Assembly: GCA_035222895.1 (NCBI GenBank)
Contig: JAVYIG010001032.1
Span: forward strand, 334,691-398,690
From: Strongylocentrotus droebachiensis
Lineage: Eukaryota; Echinodermata; Echinoidea; Camarodonta; Strongylocentrotidae
Direction: 5' to 3'
Length of the DNA: 64,000 nucleotides
Shown here: in pieces, positions 19,401 to 33,700 of the stretch
Layout of the letters: each line of letters opens with the position of its first letter
How positions within the stretch are numbered: the first letter of the stretch is position 1
The notes under the pieces: generated by a model
Seen by the model: only the letters and a program-made list of their open reading frames with translations
Told to the model about the DNA's origin: nothing
The model's database searches: none
Translations under genes and position numbers: made by a program

Positions 19401-22400
19401 TCGGGCAAGTACGCCATCAAATATTCACTATTTATACCTCCCGTTTTGAATTATGTCCAAATTTAAAAGAGTGGGGCTAGTAAAACTTGACCACTGGTCC
19501 CACTTTTACTGTCATGGGATGAAAGACTAGGTGTCCTCCCACAATTCCACTAAGGGATTCCCAGGAGCAATCTGTCGTTCTCGGGCAAGTACGTCATCAA
19601 ATATTCACTATTTATACCTCCCGTTTTGAATTACGTCCAAATTTAAAAAAGTGGGGCTAGTAAAACTTGACCACTGGTCCCACTTTTACTATCATGGGAT
19701 GAAAGATTAGGTGTCCTCCCACAATTCCACTAAGGGATTCCCAGGAGCAATCTGTCGTTTTCGGGCAAGTACGCCATCAAATATTCACTATTTATACCTC
19801 CCGTTTTGAATTATGTCCAAATTTAAAAGAGTGGGGCTAGTAAAACTTGACCACTGGTCCCACTTTTACTATCATGGGATGAAAGATTAGGTGTCCTCCC
19901 ACAATTCCACTAAGGGATTCCCAGGAGCAATCTGTCGTTTTCGGGCAAGTACGCCATCAAATATTCACTATTTATACCTCGCGTTTTGAATTACGTCCAA
20001 ATTTAAAAGAGTGGGGCTAGTAAAACTTGACCACTGGTCCCACTTTTACTGTCATGGGATGAAAGACTAGGTGTCCTCCCACAATTCTACTAAGGGATTC
20101 CCCGGAGCAATCTGTCGTTCTCGGTCAAGTACGCCATCAAATATTCACTATTTATACCTCCCGTTTTGAATTATGTCCAAATTTAAAAGAGTGGGGCTAG
20201 TAAAACTTGACCACTGGTCCCACTTTTACTATCATGGGATGAAAGACTAGGTGTCCTCCCACAATTCCACTAAGGGATTCCCAGGAGCAATCTGTCGTTT
20301 TCGGGTAAGTACGCCATCAAATATTCACTATTTATTTCTCGCGTTTTGAATTACGTCCAAATTTAAAAGAGTGGGGCTAGTAAAACTTGACTATTGGTCC
20401 CACTTTTACTGTCATGGGATGAAAGACTAGGTGTCCTCCCACAATTCCACTAAGGGATTCCCAGGAGCAATCTTTTGTTCTCGGGCAAGTACGTCATCAA
20501 ATATTCACTATTTATACCTCCCGTTTTGAATTACGTCCAAATTTAAAAGAGTGGGGCTAGTAAAACTTGACCACTGGTCCCACTTTTACTGTCATGGGAT
20601 GAAAGACTAGGTGTCCTCCCACAATTCCACTAAGGGATTCCCAGGAGCAATCTGTCGTTCTCGGGCAAGTACGTCATCAAATATTCACTATTTATACCTC
20701 CCGTTTTGAATTATGTCCAAATTTAAAAGAGTGGGGCTAGTAAAACTTGACCACTGGTCCCACTTTTACTGTCATGGGATGAAAGACTAGGTGTCCTCCC
20801 ACAATTCTACTAAGGGATTCCCAGGAGCAATCTGTCGTTTTCGGGTAAGTACGCCATCAAATATTCACTATTTATACCTCGCGTTTTGAATTACGTCCAA
20901 ATTTAAAAGAGTGGGGCTAGTAAAACTTGACTATTGGTCCCACTTTTACTGTCATGGGATGAAAGACTAGGTGTCCTCCCACAATTCCATTAAGGGATTC
21001 CCAGGAGCAATCTTTTGTTCTCGGGCAAGTACGTCATCAAATATTCACTATTTATACCTCCCGTTTTGAATTACGTCCAAATTTAAAAGAGTGGGGCTAG
21101 TAAAACTTGACCACCGGTCCCACTTTTACAATCATGGGATGAAAGACTAGGTGTCCTCCCACAATTCCACTAAGGGATTCCCAGGAGCAATCTGTCGTTT
21201 TTGGGCAAGTACGCCGTCAAATATTCACTATTTATACCTCCCGTTTTGAATTATGTCCAAATTTAAAAGAGTGGGGCTAGTAAAACTTGACCACTGGTCC
21301 CACTTTTACTATCATGGGATGAAAGATTAGGTGTCCTCCCACAATTCCACTAAGGGATTCCCAGGAGCAATCTGTCGTTTTCGGGCAAGTACGCCATCAA
21401 ATATTCACTATTTATACCTCCCGTTTTGAATTATGTCCAAATTTAAAAGAGTGGGGCTAGTAAAACTTGACCACTGGTCCCACTTTTACTGGCATGGGAT
21501 GAAAGACTAGGTGTTCTCCCACAATTCCACTAAGGGATTCCCAGGAGCAATCTGTCGTTTTCGGGCAAGTACGCCATCAAATATTCACTATTTATACCTC
21601 CCGTTTTGAATTATGTCCAAATTTAAAAGAGTGGGGCTAGTAAAACTTGACCACTGGTCCCACTTTTACTATCATGGGATGAAAGATTAGGTGTCCTCCA
21701 AAAATTCCACTAAGGGATTCCCAGGAGCAATCTGTCGTTTTCGGGCAAGTACGCCATCAAATATTCACTATTTATACCTCCCGTTTTGAATTATGTCCAA
21801 ATTTAAAAGAGTGGGGCTAGTAAAACTTGACCACTGGTCCCACTTTTACTGGCATGGGATGAAAGACTAGGTGTCCTCCCACAATTCCACTAAGGGATTC
21901 CCAGGAGCAATCTGTCGTTTTCGGGCAAGTACGCCATCAAATATTCACTATTTATACCTCCCGTTTTGAATTATGTCCAAATTTAAAAGAGTGGGGCTAG
22001 TAAAACTTGACCACTGGTCCCACTTTTACTATCATGGGATGAAAGATTAGGTGTCCTCCCACAATTCCACTAAGGGATTCCCAGGAGCAATCTGTCGTTT
22101 TCGGGCAAGTACGCCATCAAATATTCACTATTTATACCTCGCGTTTTGAATTACGTCCAAATTTAAAAGAGTGGGGCTAGTAAAACTTGACCACTGGTCC
22201 CACTTTTACTGTCATGGGATGAAAGACTAGGTGTCCTCCCACAATTCTACTAAGGGATTCCCCGGAGCAATCTGTCGTTCTCGGTCAAGTACGCCATCAA
22301 ATATTCACTATTTATACCTCCCGTTTTGAATTATGTCCAAATTTAAAAGAGTGGGGCTAGTAAAACTTGACCACTGGTCCCACTTTTACTATCATGGGAT

Positions 22401-25400
22401 GAAAGATTAGGTGTCCTCCCACAATTCCACTAAGGGATTCCCAGGAGCAATCTGTCGTTCTCGGGCAAGTACGCCATCAAATATTCACTATTTATACCTC
22501 CCGTTTTGAATTATGTCCAAATTTAAAAGAGTGGGGCTAGTAAAACTTGACCACTGGTCCCACTTTTACTGTCATGGGATGAAAGACTAGGTGTCCTCCC
22601 ACAATTCCACTAAGGGATTCCCAGGAGCAATCTGTCGTTCTCGGGCAAGTACGTCATCAAATATTCACTATTTATACCTCCCGTTTTGAATTACGTCCAA
22701 ATTTAAAAAAGTGGGGCTAGTAAAACTTGACCACTGGTCCCACTTTTACTATCATGGGATGAAAGACTAGGTGTCCTCCAACAATTCCACTAAGGGATTC
22801 CCCGGAGCAATCTGTCGTTCTCGGTCAAGTACGCCATCAAATATTCACTATTTATACCTCCCGTTTTGAATTATGTCCAAATTTAAAAGAGTGGGGCTAG
22901 TAAAACTTGACCACTGGTCCCACTTTTACTATCATGGGATGAAAGATTAGGTGTCCTCCCACAATTCCACTAAGGGATTCCCAGGAGCAATCTGTCGTTC
23001 TCGGGCAAGTACGCCATCAAATATTCACTATTTATACCTCCCGTTTTGAATTATGTCCAAATTTAAAAGAGTGGGGCTAGTAAAACTTGACCACTGGTCC
23101 CACTTTTACTATCATGGGATGAAAGATTAGGTGTCCTCCCACAATTCCACTAAGGGATTCCCAGGACCAATCTGTCGTTCTCGGGCAAGTACGCCATCAA
23201 ATATTCACTATTTATACCTCCCGTTTTGAATTATGTCCAAATTTAAAAGAGTGGGGCTAGTAAAACTTGACCACTGGTCCCACTTTTACTGTCATGGGAT
23301 GAAAGACTAGGTGTCCTCCCACAATTCCACTAAGGGATTCCCAGGAGCAATCTGTCGTTCTCGGGCAAGTACGTCATCAAATATTCACTATTTATACCTC
23401 CCGTTTTGAATTACGTCCAAATTTAAAAAAGTGGGGCTAGTAAAACTTGACCACTGGTCCCACTTTTACTATCATGGGATGAAAGATTAGGTGTCCTCCC
23501 ACAATTCCACTAAGGGATTCCCAGGAGCAATCTGTCGTTTTCGGGCAAGTACGCCATCAAATATTCACTATTTATACCTCCCGTTTTGAATTATGTCCAA
23601 ATTTAAAAGAGTGGGGCTAGTAAAACTTGACCACTGGTCCCACTTTTACTATCATGGGATGAAAGATTAGGTGTCCTCCCACAATTCCACTAAGGGATTC
23701 CCAGGAGCAATCTGTCGTTTTCGGGCAAGTACGCCATCAAATATTCACTATTTATACCTCGCGTTTTGAATTACGTCCAAATTTAAAAGAGTGGGGCTAG
23801 TAAAACTTGACCACTGGTCCCACTTTTACTGTCATGGGATGAAAGACTAGGTGTCCTCCCACAATTCTACTAAGGGATTCCCCGGAGCAATCTGTCGTTC
23901 TCGGTCAAGTACGCCATCAAATATTCACTATTTATACCTCCCGTTTTGAATTATGTCCAAATTTAAAAGAGTGGGGCTAGTAAAACTTGACCACTGGTCC
24001 CACTTTTACTATCATGGGATGAAAGATTAGGTGTCCTCCCACAATTCCACTAAGGGATTCCCAGGAGCAATCTGTCGTTCTCGGGCAAGTACGCCATCAA
24101 ATATTCACTATTTATACCTCCCGTTTTGAATTATGTCCAAATTTAAAAGAGTGGGGCTAGTAAAACTTGACCACTGGTCCCACTTTTACTGTCATGGGAT
24201 GAAAGACTAGGTGTCCTCCCACAATTCCACTAAGGGATTCCCAGGAGCAATCTGTCGTTCTCGGGCAAGTACGTCATCAAATATTCACTATTTATACCTC
24301 CCGTTTTGAATTATGTCCAAATTTAAAAGAGTGGGGCTAGTAAAACTTGACCACTGGTCCCACTTTTACTGTCATGGGATGAAAGACTAGGTGTCTTCCC
24401 ACAAATCCACTTAGGGATTCCTAGGAGCAATCTGTCGTTTTCGGGCAAGTACGCCATCAAATATTCACTATTTATACCTCCCGTTTTGAATTATGTCCAA
24501 ATTTAAAAGAGTGGGGCTAGTAAAACTTGACCACTGGTCCCACTTTTACTGTCATGGGATGAAAGACTAGGTGTCCTCCCACAATTCCACTAAGGGATTC
24601 CCAGGAGCAATCTGTCGTTCTCGGGCAAGTACGTCATCAAATATTCACTATTTATACCTCACGTTTTGAATTATGTCCAAATTTAAAAGAGTGGGGCTAG
24701 TAAAACTTGACCACTGGTCCCACTTTTACTGTCATGGGATGAAAGACTAGGTGTCTTCCCACAAATCCACTTAGGGATTCCTAGGAGCAATCTGTCGTTT
24801 TCGGTCAAGTACGCCATCAAATATTCACTATTTATACCTCCCGTTTTGAATTATGTCCAAATTTAAAAGAGTGGGGCTAGTAAAACTTGACCACTGGTCC
24901 CACTTTTACTATCATGGGATGAAAGATTAGGTGTCCTCCCACAATTCCACTAAGGGATTCCCAGGAGCAATCTGTCGTTCTCGGGCAAGTACGCCATCAA
25001 ATATTCACTATTTATACCTCCCGTTTTGAATTATGTCCAAATTTAAAAGAGTGGGGCTAGTAAAACTTGACCACTGGTCCCACTTTTACTGTCATGGGAT
25101 GAAAGACTAGGTGTCCTCCCACAATTCCACTAAGGGATTCCCAGGAGCAATCTGTCGTTCTCGGGCAAGTACGTCATCAAATATTCACTATTTATACCTC
25201 CCGTTTTGAATTACGTCCAAATTTAAAAAAGTGGGGCTAGTAAAACTTGACCACTAGCTGGTCCCACTTTTACTATCATGGGATGAATGACTAGGTGTCC
25301 TCCAACAAATCCACTTAGGGATTCCTAGGAACAATCTGTCGTTTTCGGGCAAGTACGCCATCAAATATTCACTATTTATACCTCCCGTTTTGAATTATGT

Positions 25401-28400
25401 CCAAATTTAAAAGAGTGGGGCTAGTAAAACTTGACCACTGGTCCCACTTTTACTGTCATGGGATGAAAGACTAGGTGTCCTCCCACAAATCCACTTAGGG
25501 ATTCCTAGGAACAATCTGTCGTTTTCGGGCAAGTACGCCATCAAATATTCACTATTTATACCTCCCGTTTTGAATTATGTTCAAATTTAAAAGAGTGGGG
25601 CTTGTAAAACTTGACCACTGGTCCCACTTTTACTATCATGGGATGAATGACTAGGTGTCCTCCAACAAATCCACTTAGGGATTCCTAGGAACAATCTGTC
25701 GTTTTCGGGCAAGTACGCCATCAAATATTCACTATTTATACCTCCCGTTTTGAATTATGTCCAAATTTAAAAGAGTGGGGCTAGTAAAACTTGACCACTG
25801 GTCCCACTTTTACTATCATGGGATGAAAGATTAGGTGTCCTCCCACAATTCCACTAAGGGATTCCCAGGAGCAATCTGTCGTTCTCGGGCAAGTACGCCA
25901 TCAAATATTCACTATTTATACCTCCCGTTTTGAATTATGTCCAAATTTAAAAGAGTGGGGCTAGTAAAACTTGACCACTGGTCCCACTTTTACTGTCATG
26001 GGATGAAAGACTAGGTGTCCTCCCACAATTCCACTAAGGGATTCCCAGGAGCAATCTGTCGTTCTCGGGCAAGTACGTCATCAAATATTCACTATTTATA
26101 CCTCCCGTTTTGAATTTCGTCCAAATTTAAAAAAGTGGGGCTAGTAAAACTTGACCACTAGCTGGTCCCACTTTTACTATCATGGGATGAATGACTAGGT
26201 GTCCTCCAACAAATCCACTTAGGGATTCCTAGGAACAATCTGTCGTTTTCGGGCAAGTACGCCATCAAATATTCACTATTTATACCTCCCGTTTTGAATT
26301 ATGTCCAAATTTAAAAGAGTGGGGCTAGTAAAACTTGACCACTGGTCCCACTTTTACTGGCATGGGATGAAAGACTAGGTGTCCTCCCACAATTCCACTA
26401 AGGGATTCCCAGGAGCAATCTGTCGTTTTCGGGCAAGTACGCCATCAAATATTCACTATTTATACCTCCCGTTTTGAATTACGTCCAAATTTAAAAGAGT
26501 GGGGCTAGTAAAACTTGACTATTGGTCCCACTTTTACTGTCATGGGATGAAAGACTAGGTGTCCTCCCACAATTCCACTAAGGGATTCCCAGGAGCAATC
26601 TTTTGTTCTCGGGCAAGTACGTCATCAAATATTCACTATTTATACCTCCCGTTTTGAATTACGTCCAAATTTAAAAGAGTGGGGCTAGTAAAACTTGACC
26701 ACTGGTCCCACTTTTACTGTCATGGGATGAAAGACTAGGTGTCCTCCCACAATTCCACTAAGGGATTCCCAGGAGCAATCTGTCGTTCTCGGGCAAGTAC
26801 GTCATCAAATATTCACTATTTATACCTCCCGTTTTGAATTATGTCCAAATTTAAAAGAGTGGGGCTAGTAAAACTTGACCACTGGTCCCACTTTTACTGT
26901 CATGGGATGAAAGACTAGGTGTCCTCCCACAATTCTACTAAGGGATTCCCAGGAGCAATCTGTCGTTTTCGGGTAAGTACGCCATCAAATATTCACTATT
27001 TATACCTCGCGTTTTGAATTACGTCCAAATTTAAAAGAGTGGGGCTAGTAAAACTTGACTATTGGTCCCACTTTTACTGTCATGGGATGAAAGACTAGGT
27101 GTCCTCCCACAATTCCATTAAGGGATTCCCAGGAGCAATCTTTTGTTCTCGGGCAAGTACGTCATCAAATATTCACTATTTATACCTCCCGTTTTGAATT
27201 ACGTCCAAATTTAAAAGAGTGGGGCTAGTAAAACTTGACCACCGGTCCCACTTTTACAATCATGGGATGAAAGACTAGGTGTCCTCCCACAATTCCACTA
27301 AGGGATTCCCAGGAGCAATCTGTCGTTTTTGGGCAAGTACGCCGTCAAATATTCACTATTTATACCTCCCGTTTTGAATTATGTCCAAATTTAAAAGAGT
27401 GGGGCTAGTAAAACTTGACCACTGGTCCCACTTTTACTATCATGGGATGAAAGATTAGGTGTCCTCCCACAATTCCACTAAGGGATTCCCAGGAGCAATC
27501 TGTCGTTTTCGGGCAAGTACGCCGTCAAATATTCACTATTTATACCTCCCGTTTTGAATTATGTCCAAATTTAAAAGAGTGGGGCTAGTAAAACTTGACC
27601 ACTGGTCCCACTTTTACTGGCATGGGATGAAAGACTAGGTGTTCTCCCACAATTCCACTAAGGGATTCCCAGGAGCAATCTGTCGTTTTCGGGCAAGTAC
27701 GCCATCAAATATTCACTATTTATACCTCCCGTTTTGAATTATGTCCAAATTTAAAAGAGTGGGGCTAGTAAAACTTGACCACTGGTCCCACTTTTACTAT
27801 CATGGGATGAAAGATTAGGTGTCCTCCCACAATTCCACTAAGGGATTCCCAGGAGCAATCTGTCGTTTTCGGGCAAGTACGCCATCAAATATTCACTATT
27901 TATACCTCCCGTTTTGAATTATGTCCAAATTTAAAAGAGTGGGGCTAGTAAAACTTGACCACTGGTCCCACTTTTACTATCATGGGATGAAAGATTAGGT
28001 GTCCTCCCACAATTCCACTAAGGGATTCCCAGGAGCAATCTGTCGTTTTCGGGCAAGTACGCCATCAAATATTCACTATTTATACCTCGCGTTTTGAATT
28101 ACGTCCAAATTTAAAAGAGTGGGGCTAGTAAAACTTGACCACTGGTCCCACTTTTACTGTCATGGGATGAAAGACTAGGTGTCCTCCCACAATTCTACTA
28201 AGGGATTCCCCGGAGCAATCTGTCGTTCTCGGTCAAGTACGCCATCAAATATTCACTATTTATACCTCCCGTTTTGAATTATGTCCAAATTTAAAAGAGT
28301 GGGGCTAGTAAAACTTGACCACTGGTCCCACTTTTACTATCATGGGATGAAAGATTAGGTGTCCTCCCACAATTCCACTAAGGGATTCCCAGGAGCAATC

Positions 28401-30180
28401 TGTCGTTCTCGGGCAAGTACGCCATCAAATATTCACTATTTATACCTCCCGTTTTGAATTATGTCCAAATTTAAAAGAGTGGGGCTAGTAAAACTTGACC
28501 ACTGGTCCCACTTTTACTGTCATGGGATGAAAGACTAGGTGTCCTCCCACAATTCCACTAAGGGATTCCCAGGAGCAATCTGTCGTTCTCGGGCAAGTAC
28601 GTCATCAAATATTCACTATTTATACCTCCCGTTTTGAATTACGTCCAAATTTAAAAAAGTGGGGCTAGTAAAACTTGACCACTGGTCCCACTTTTACTAT
28701 CATGGGATGAAAGACTAGGTGTCCTCCAACAATTCCACTAAGGGATTCCCAGGAGCAATCTGTCGTTTTCGGGCAAGTACGCCAACAAATATTCACTATT
28801 TATACCTCCCGTTTTGAATTATGTCCAAATTTAAAAGAGTGGGGCTAGTAAAACTTGACCACTGGTCCCACTTTTACTGTCATGGGATGAAAGACTAGGT
28901 GTCTTCCCACAAATCCACTTAGGGATTCCTAGGAGCAATCTGTCGTTTTCGGGCAAGTACGCCATCAAATATTCACTATTTATACCTCGCGTTTTGAATT
29001 ACGTCCAAATTTAAAAGAGTGGGGCTAGTAAAACTTGACCACTGGTCCCACTTTTACTGTCATGGGATGAAAGACTAGGTGTCCTCCCACAATTCTACTA
29101 AGGGATTCCCAGGAGCAATCTGTCGTTCTCGGTCAAGTACGCCATCAAATATTCACTATTTATACCTCCCGTTTTGAATTATGTCCAAATTTAAAAGAGT
29201 GGGGCTAGTAAAACTTGACCACTGGTCCCACTTTTACTATCATGGGATGAAAGATTAGGTGTCCTCCCACAATTCCACTAAGGGATTCCCAGGAGCAATC
29301 TGTCGTTCTCGGGCAAGTACGCCGTCAAATATTCACTATTTATACCTCCCGTTTTGAATTATGTCCAAATTTAAAAGAGTGGGGCTAGTAAAACTTGACC
29401 ACTGGTCCCACTTTTACTGTCATGGGATGAAAGACTAGGTGTCCTCCCACAATTCCACTAAGGGATTCCCAGGAGCAATCTGTCGTTCTCGGGCAAGTAC
29501 GTCATCAAATATTCACTATTTATACCTCCCGTTTTGAATTACGTCCAAATTTAAAAAAGTGGGGCTAGTAAAACTTGACCACTAGCTGGTCCCACTTTTA
29601 CTATCATGGGATGAATGACTAGGTGTCCTCCAACAAATCCACTTAGGGATTCCTAGGAACAATCTGTCGTTTTCGGGCAAGTACGCCATCAAATATTCAC
29701 TATTTATACCTCCCGTTTTGAATTATGTCCAAATTTAAAAGAGTGGGGCTAGTAAAACTTGACCACTGGTCCCACTTTTACTGTCATGGGATGAAAGACT
29801 AGGTGTCCTCCCACAAATCCACTTAGGGATTCCTAGGAACAATCTGTCGTTTTCGGGCAAGTACGCCATCAAATATTCACTATTTATACCTCCCGTTTTG
29901 AATTATGTTCAAATTTAAAAGAGTGGGGCTTGTAAAACTTGACCACTGGTCCCACTTTTACTATCATGGGATGAATGACTAGGTGTCCTCCAACAAATCC
30001 ACTTAGGGATTCCTAGGAACAATCTGTCGTTTTCGGGCAAGTACGCCATCAAATATTCACTATTTATACCTCCCGTTTTGAATTATGTTCAAATTTAAAA
30101 GAGTGCATGGGGCTAGTCAAACTTGACGACTGGTCCCACTTTTACTATCATGGGATGAATGGGTGTCCTCCCACTATTCC
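16463..30180. repeat. 180-bp satellite array, about 76 monomers, with higher-order blocks
   Basis: The monomer is 180 bp (for example GGTGTCCTCCCACAATTCCA to GTCATGGGATGAAAGACTA) and stays in exact register for nearly 9 kb. Monomers differ at a limited set of sites: TCTGTCGTT versus TCTTTTGTT, TAAGTACG versus CAAGTACG, CCGTTTTGAATTATG versus GCGTTTTGAATTACG, and AAAAGA versus AAAAAA. A characteristic run of about 10 monomer types starts at 16681 and again at 20281 (exactly 20 monomers later) and about 26409. Three copies of a 4-bp AGCT insertion lie at about 25256, 26157 and 29584. Edge monomers (16463-16640, 30060-30180) are the most diverged, as expected for unequal crossover. There is no coding capacity. 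Centromeric, heterochromatic or neutral status cannot be told from sequence. Confidence 0.97.
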
Positions 30181-30714
30181 ACCATAGTGGCATCCCTGCA
30201 GAAGCATGATGTGCGGCTCGATGAGATGGAGCAGTACTCCAGAAGGGACAACATCGTGCTGCGGGGGGTGCCGGAGAAGGAAGGGGAGAACACCAATGAT
30301 GTTGTCATCGAGGTGTCGGCGTCTACTGGCATTAAGGTGGTGGGGGCTGACATCAGCACCAGCCATAGGATTGGACGCCCCCAGCCAAACAGGTCAAGGC
30401 CAATCGTCGCCAGATTTGTCCGCCGGGATCTGCGGACTGACATCCTCCGCAACAAGAGGAAGTTGAGGGACTCTCAACACAAAGACATTATGGTGTCCGA
30501 GCACTTGGCACCTGGCCGTGCCAAGTTACTACACGCCGTCAAGCAGGACGACCAGGTGGAGAGGGTGTGGACAATTGACGGAAAGGTGCACTGTATCCTG
30601 AAAGGTGATCCCAGGAAACAAATTATACATGGACCGGATGACCTTTTCCGTCGGCTAGGCTGGTCGGAAGATCGGTTGAAACAGTCTGGCCTGTTTACTG
30701 AAGTCTCCAGCTAG
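30181..30714 (+). CDS. LINE ORF1 protein, 5'-truncated
   Basis: About 177 codons to TAG. It starts in a coiled-coil-like stretch (SLQKHDVRLDEMEQYSRRDN) followed by an RRM-like region: NIVLRGVPEKEGENTND, DISTSHRIGRP, RPIVARFVRRDLR. This is the signature of nucleic-acid-chaperone ORF1 proteins of LINEs. The 5' part is missing because the element was truncated on insertion. The frame happens to run back into the satellite, where GTG but no ATG is available, so it probably makes no normal protein. Confidence 0.8.
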   Translation, partial: TIVASLQKHDVRLDEMEQYSRRDNIVLRGVPEKEGENTNDVVIEVSASTGIKVVGADISTSHRIGRPQPNRSRPIVARFVRRDLRTDILRNKRKLRDSQHKDIMVSEHLAPGRAKLLHAVKQDDQVERVWTIDGKVHCILKGDPRKQIIHGPDDLFRRLGWSEDRLKQSGLFTEVSS

Positions 30715-30771
30715 GAAGTATTCGGCCCTCTCTCAAATCTTTCAAATCTTTCAAATCTTTCAAATCTTTCA

Positions 30772-33700
30772 ATGCTCAGCCTTAATGTTAATGGTTTAAA
30801 GAGTAAACTTGACACTGGACTTTTGGATTTATACTCTAGAAATTTTGATATAATATGTCTCACTGAAACAAAAACAGATACACCCGATCTTTTAAATACT
30901 TACTTGTCCGAATATAAATGTCATAGCATACAAAAGAGCTCGAATAAGCAGCAGTATGGTGGTTTTCATGGTATGTGTATTTTAATGAAAAAATCTATTT
31001 TTGAGTGTTCTACACGAATTCAGCCTACTCTCTCAGAATCCGTCATATGGGTGAAGGTCGGGAGTGAGCTTCTAGGCTTTCCGTTTATTCTTGGTGCTAT
31101 TTATCTCCCATGTGAGGGATCCATTCATTATTCTCATGAAGTGTTCGATGATTTATGTAATGACATCGTTGATATTAAAAGTAAACATAATGCACCATTT
31201 TGTTTATTAGGCGACTTTAATGCCAGAACAGGGATGCTTGATGATTTTTTGGATGTAGATGATTTTGTGGACCAGTCCAGCCTAGGAGCTTGTGATGGTG
31301 ACTTGGACATGTATGATACAGATATTTTTAATTCTCGTTCTAATAATGATACAGTTGTTAATAATAATGGCAAGAAAGTTATTGAGATGTGCCAAAGTTT
31401 TGATTTAAGAATTGTGAATGGTAGAGCAGGTAGTGATCACACTATTGGAAAGTATACATGTTTTAATAAGAATGGTGGGCGTAGCACGGTTGATTATGCT
31501 ATTATGTCAAAACGATTATTTCCATTAGTAAAAGATTTTAATGTTGATATTTTTGATAGATGTTTGTCTGATGTACATTGCCCTATTATGCTGACCTTGC
31601 AATCTGAAGATATTCTGAACAGTGATTCATTGAGAAATGAAAGTAGGGAAGCACGCACAGGGCTAGACAAGTCAAATTATCTCGCCTTTCAATGGAATAG
31701 TAATAGTATGTTAGACTTTAAGCAGCATACTAAAGATTATAGCGAGGTAATGCATAAATATGTAGATCAACTTGAAGCTGATGTTAATCAAGAAGGTATT
31801 GATATTTTTTATTCACATTTGTGCGATATGTTTTTGAGTACGGCAAAGGAAGTTGGAGTGTGTAAATTAAAGCATCATAAAAAAGATGGAAGTAAATCAG
31901 GTAACAGTCAGAGTAAGCAAAGTCAACAGCCATGGTTTGATACTGAATGTAGAGATGCTCGGAAGGAATATTTGAATGTTAAAAATAGATGGAAGAGGAA
32001 GGTAAAATTGATGAGGAACTCTGATGTTCCTGTTGATTCAAGTAATTATGATGGTGCAGGGAAATCTTATAGGAATTTGTTACGTTGTAGAAAGAGGTTA
32101 TATTTTCAGGACTTGAATAAATCATTACGTTCATTGCGGACAAAAAATCCTAAGGAATATTGGCAGCTACTGAATGGTAAGAATGAACGTAAGGAGAAAG
32201 ATATTGGAAATGTTTCATTAAAGGATTTTTTTAATCATTTTAGTCGTCTAAGTTATAAGGAGGTTGATGAGCCAGAACCCCCAATTGTTATGCAAGAGTT
32301 ATCTCAGGAAAATGTTTGTCTCGATGTTCCTATTACTTTGAAGGAAGTTGACATGATGATTAAGAAGCTTAAAAATACCAAAGCTTGTGGAAGGGACTCT
32401 ATTAGAAATGAGTTCCTTAAAAGTTGCCCCCTGGAGATTCTCCAGGTTGTAGTTAAGTTCTTTAATGTTGTATTGGATTCTGGTATTGTTCCTACAGAAT
32501 GGTGTATTGGGATAATTATTCCTATATTTAAGAATAAGGGAGAGAATACAAACCCTGATAATTATAGAGGCATTACTTTATTGAGTTGCTTAGGTAAGCT
32601 GTTTACATCAATTTTGAACTATAGGGTCACTCAGTTTTTTGAGGATGAGAGTTTGTTAGGAGAAGAGCAAGCTGGCTTCCGGTCCAACTATTCAATCACA
32701 GATAATGTATATGTTTTAAAATCTATTATTGATGTTTATTTAAAGAATTCTAAACGCCTTTATTGTGCATTCATTGACTATAAGAAAGCCTTTGATTTGG
32801 TTGACCGTGCAGCATTATGGGTTAAAATGTTTAGAATGGGAGTAAAAGGCAAGATTTTTAATGTTATAAGGAACATGTACAGGTGTGCTAAATCATGTGT
32901 TGCTAACGAGGGAGACATGTCCAGTTTATTTACATGCAATATTGGAGTGCGTCAAGGTGAAAACCTCTCACCTCTCTTGTTTGCTATTTATTTGAACGAT
33001 TTCCAACAATCTATAGGAAACTCGTACAAGGGCTTGGAATTTTTGAATACTATTATTAAAAATAAGTTGCCTTTTGATGGTATTGAAATATATAAGGAGT
33101 TATTTTCTTTGTTATATGCTGATGACACAATTATTCTAGCAGAAACTCCTGAAGAGTTGCAAAAAGCCCTAAATGCAGTGAAAGATTATTGTGATACTTG
33201 GCACTTAACTGTTAATGCCAGCAAAACAAAAATTGTTGTTTTTTCACGTGGGAAAGTTAGAAGAATTCCAGAATTTGTTTATGATGGTGGTGTACTGGAA
33301 GTTGTTTATGACTTTGTATATTTAGGAGTGACGTTTAATTATAATGGTAACTTTAAAAAAGCAATTGCTAAACAGGTCACACAAGCTCGAAAGGCGATGT
33401 ATAGTATGTTAGTAAAGGCAAAAAGGTTGCATTTATCTGTTGATACACAATGTCATTTATTTGATCACTTAGTTTTGCCAATTCTATTATATGGTGCTGA
33501 GGTCTGGGGCTATGAGTGTATAGATCAACTTGAAGTTTTCCAAAGAAAATTTTTAAGAACGATATTGTTTGTAAATAAGTGCACACCTGACTGCATGGTT
33601 TATGGTGAAACTGGACGTGGTAAAATACTCGATAAAATTAAGTGTAGGATGATTGGATATTGGGTTAGATTAGTTAAAGGGAAGCAATCAAAGTATTCAT

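Noticed and set aside
16463..30180. CRISPR-like regular repeat
   Set aside because: The units are contiguous 180-bp monomers without unique spacers, in an intron-bearing eukaryotic genome; this is a satellite.
16463..30180. CENP-B-box-like motif in the satellite (TCTGTCGTTTTCGGGCAAG)
   Set aside because: The TCG and CGGG parts are only 4 bp apart and the required spacing and central A are missing.
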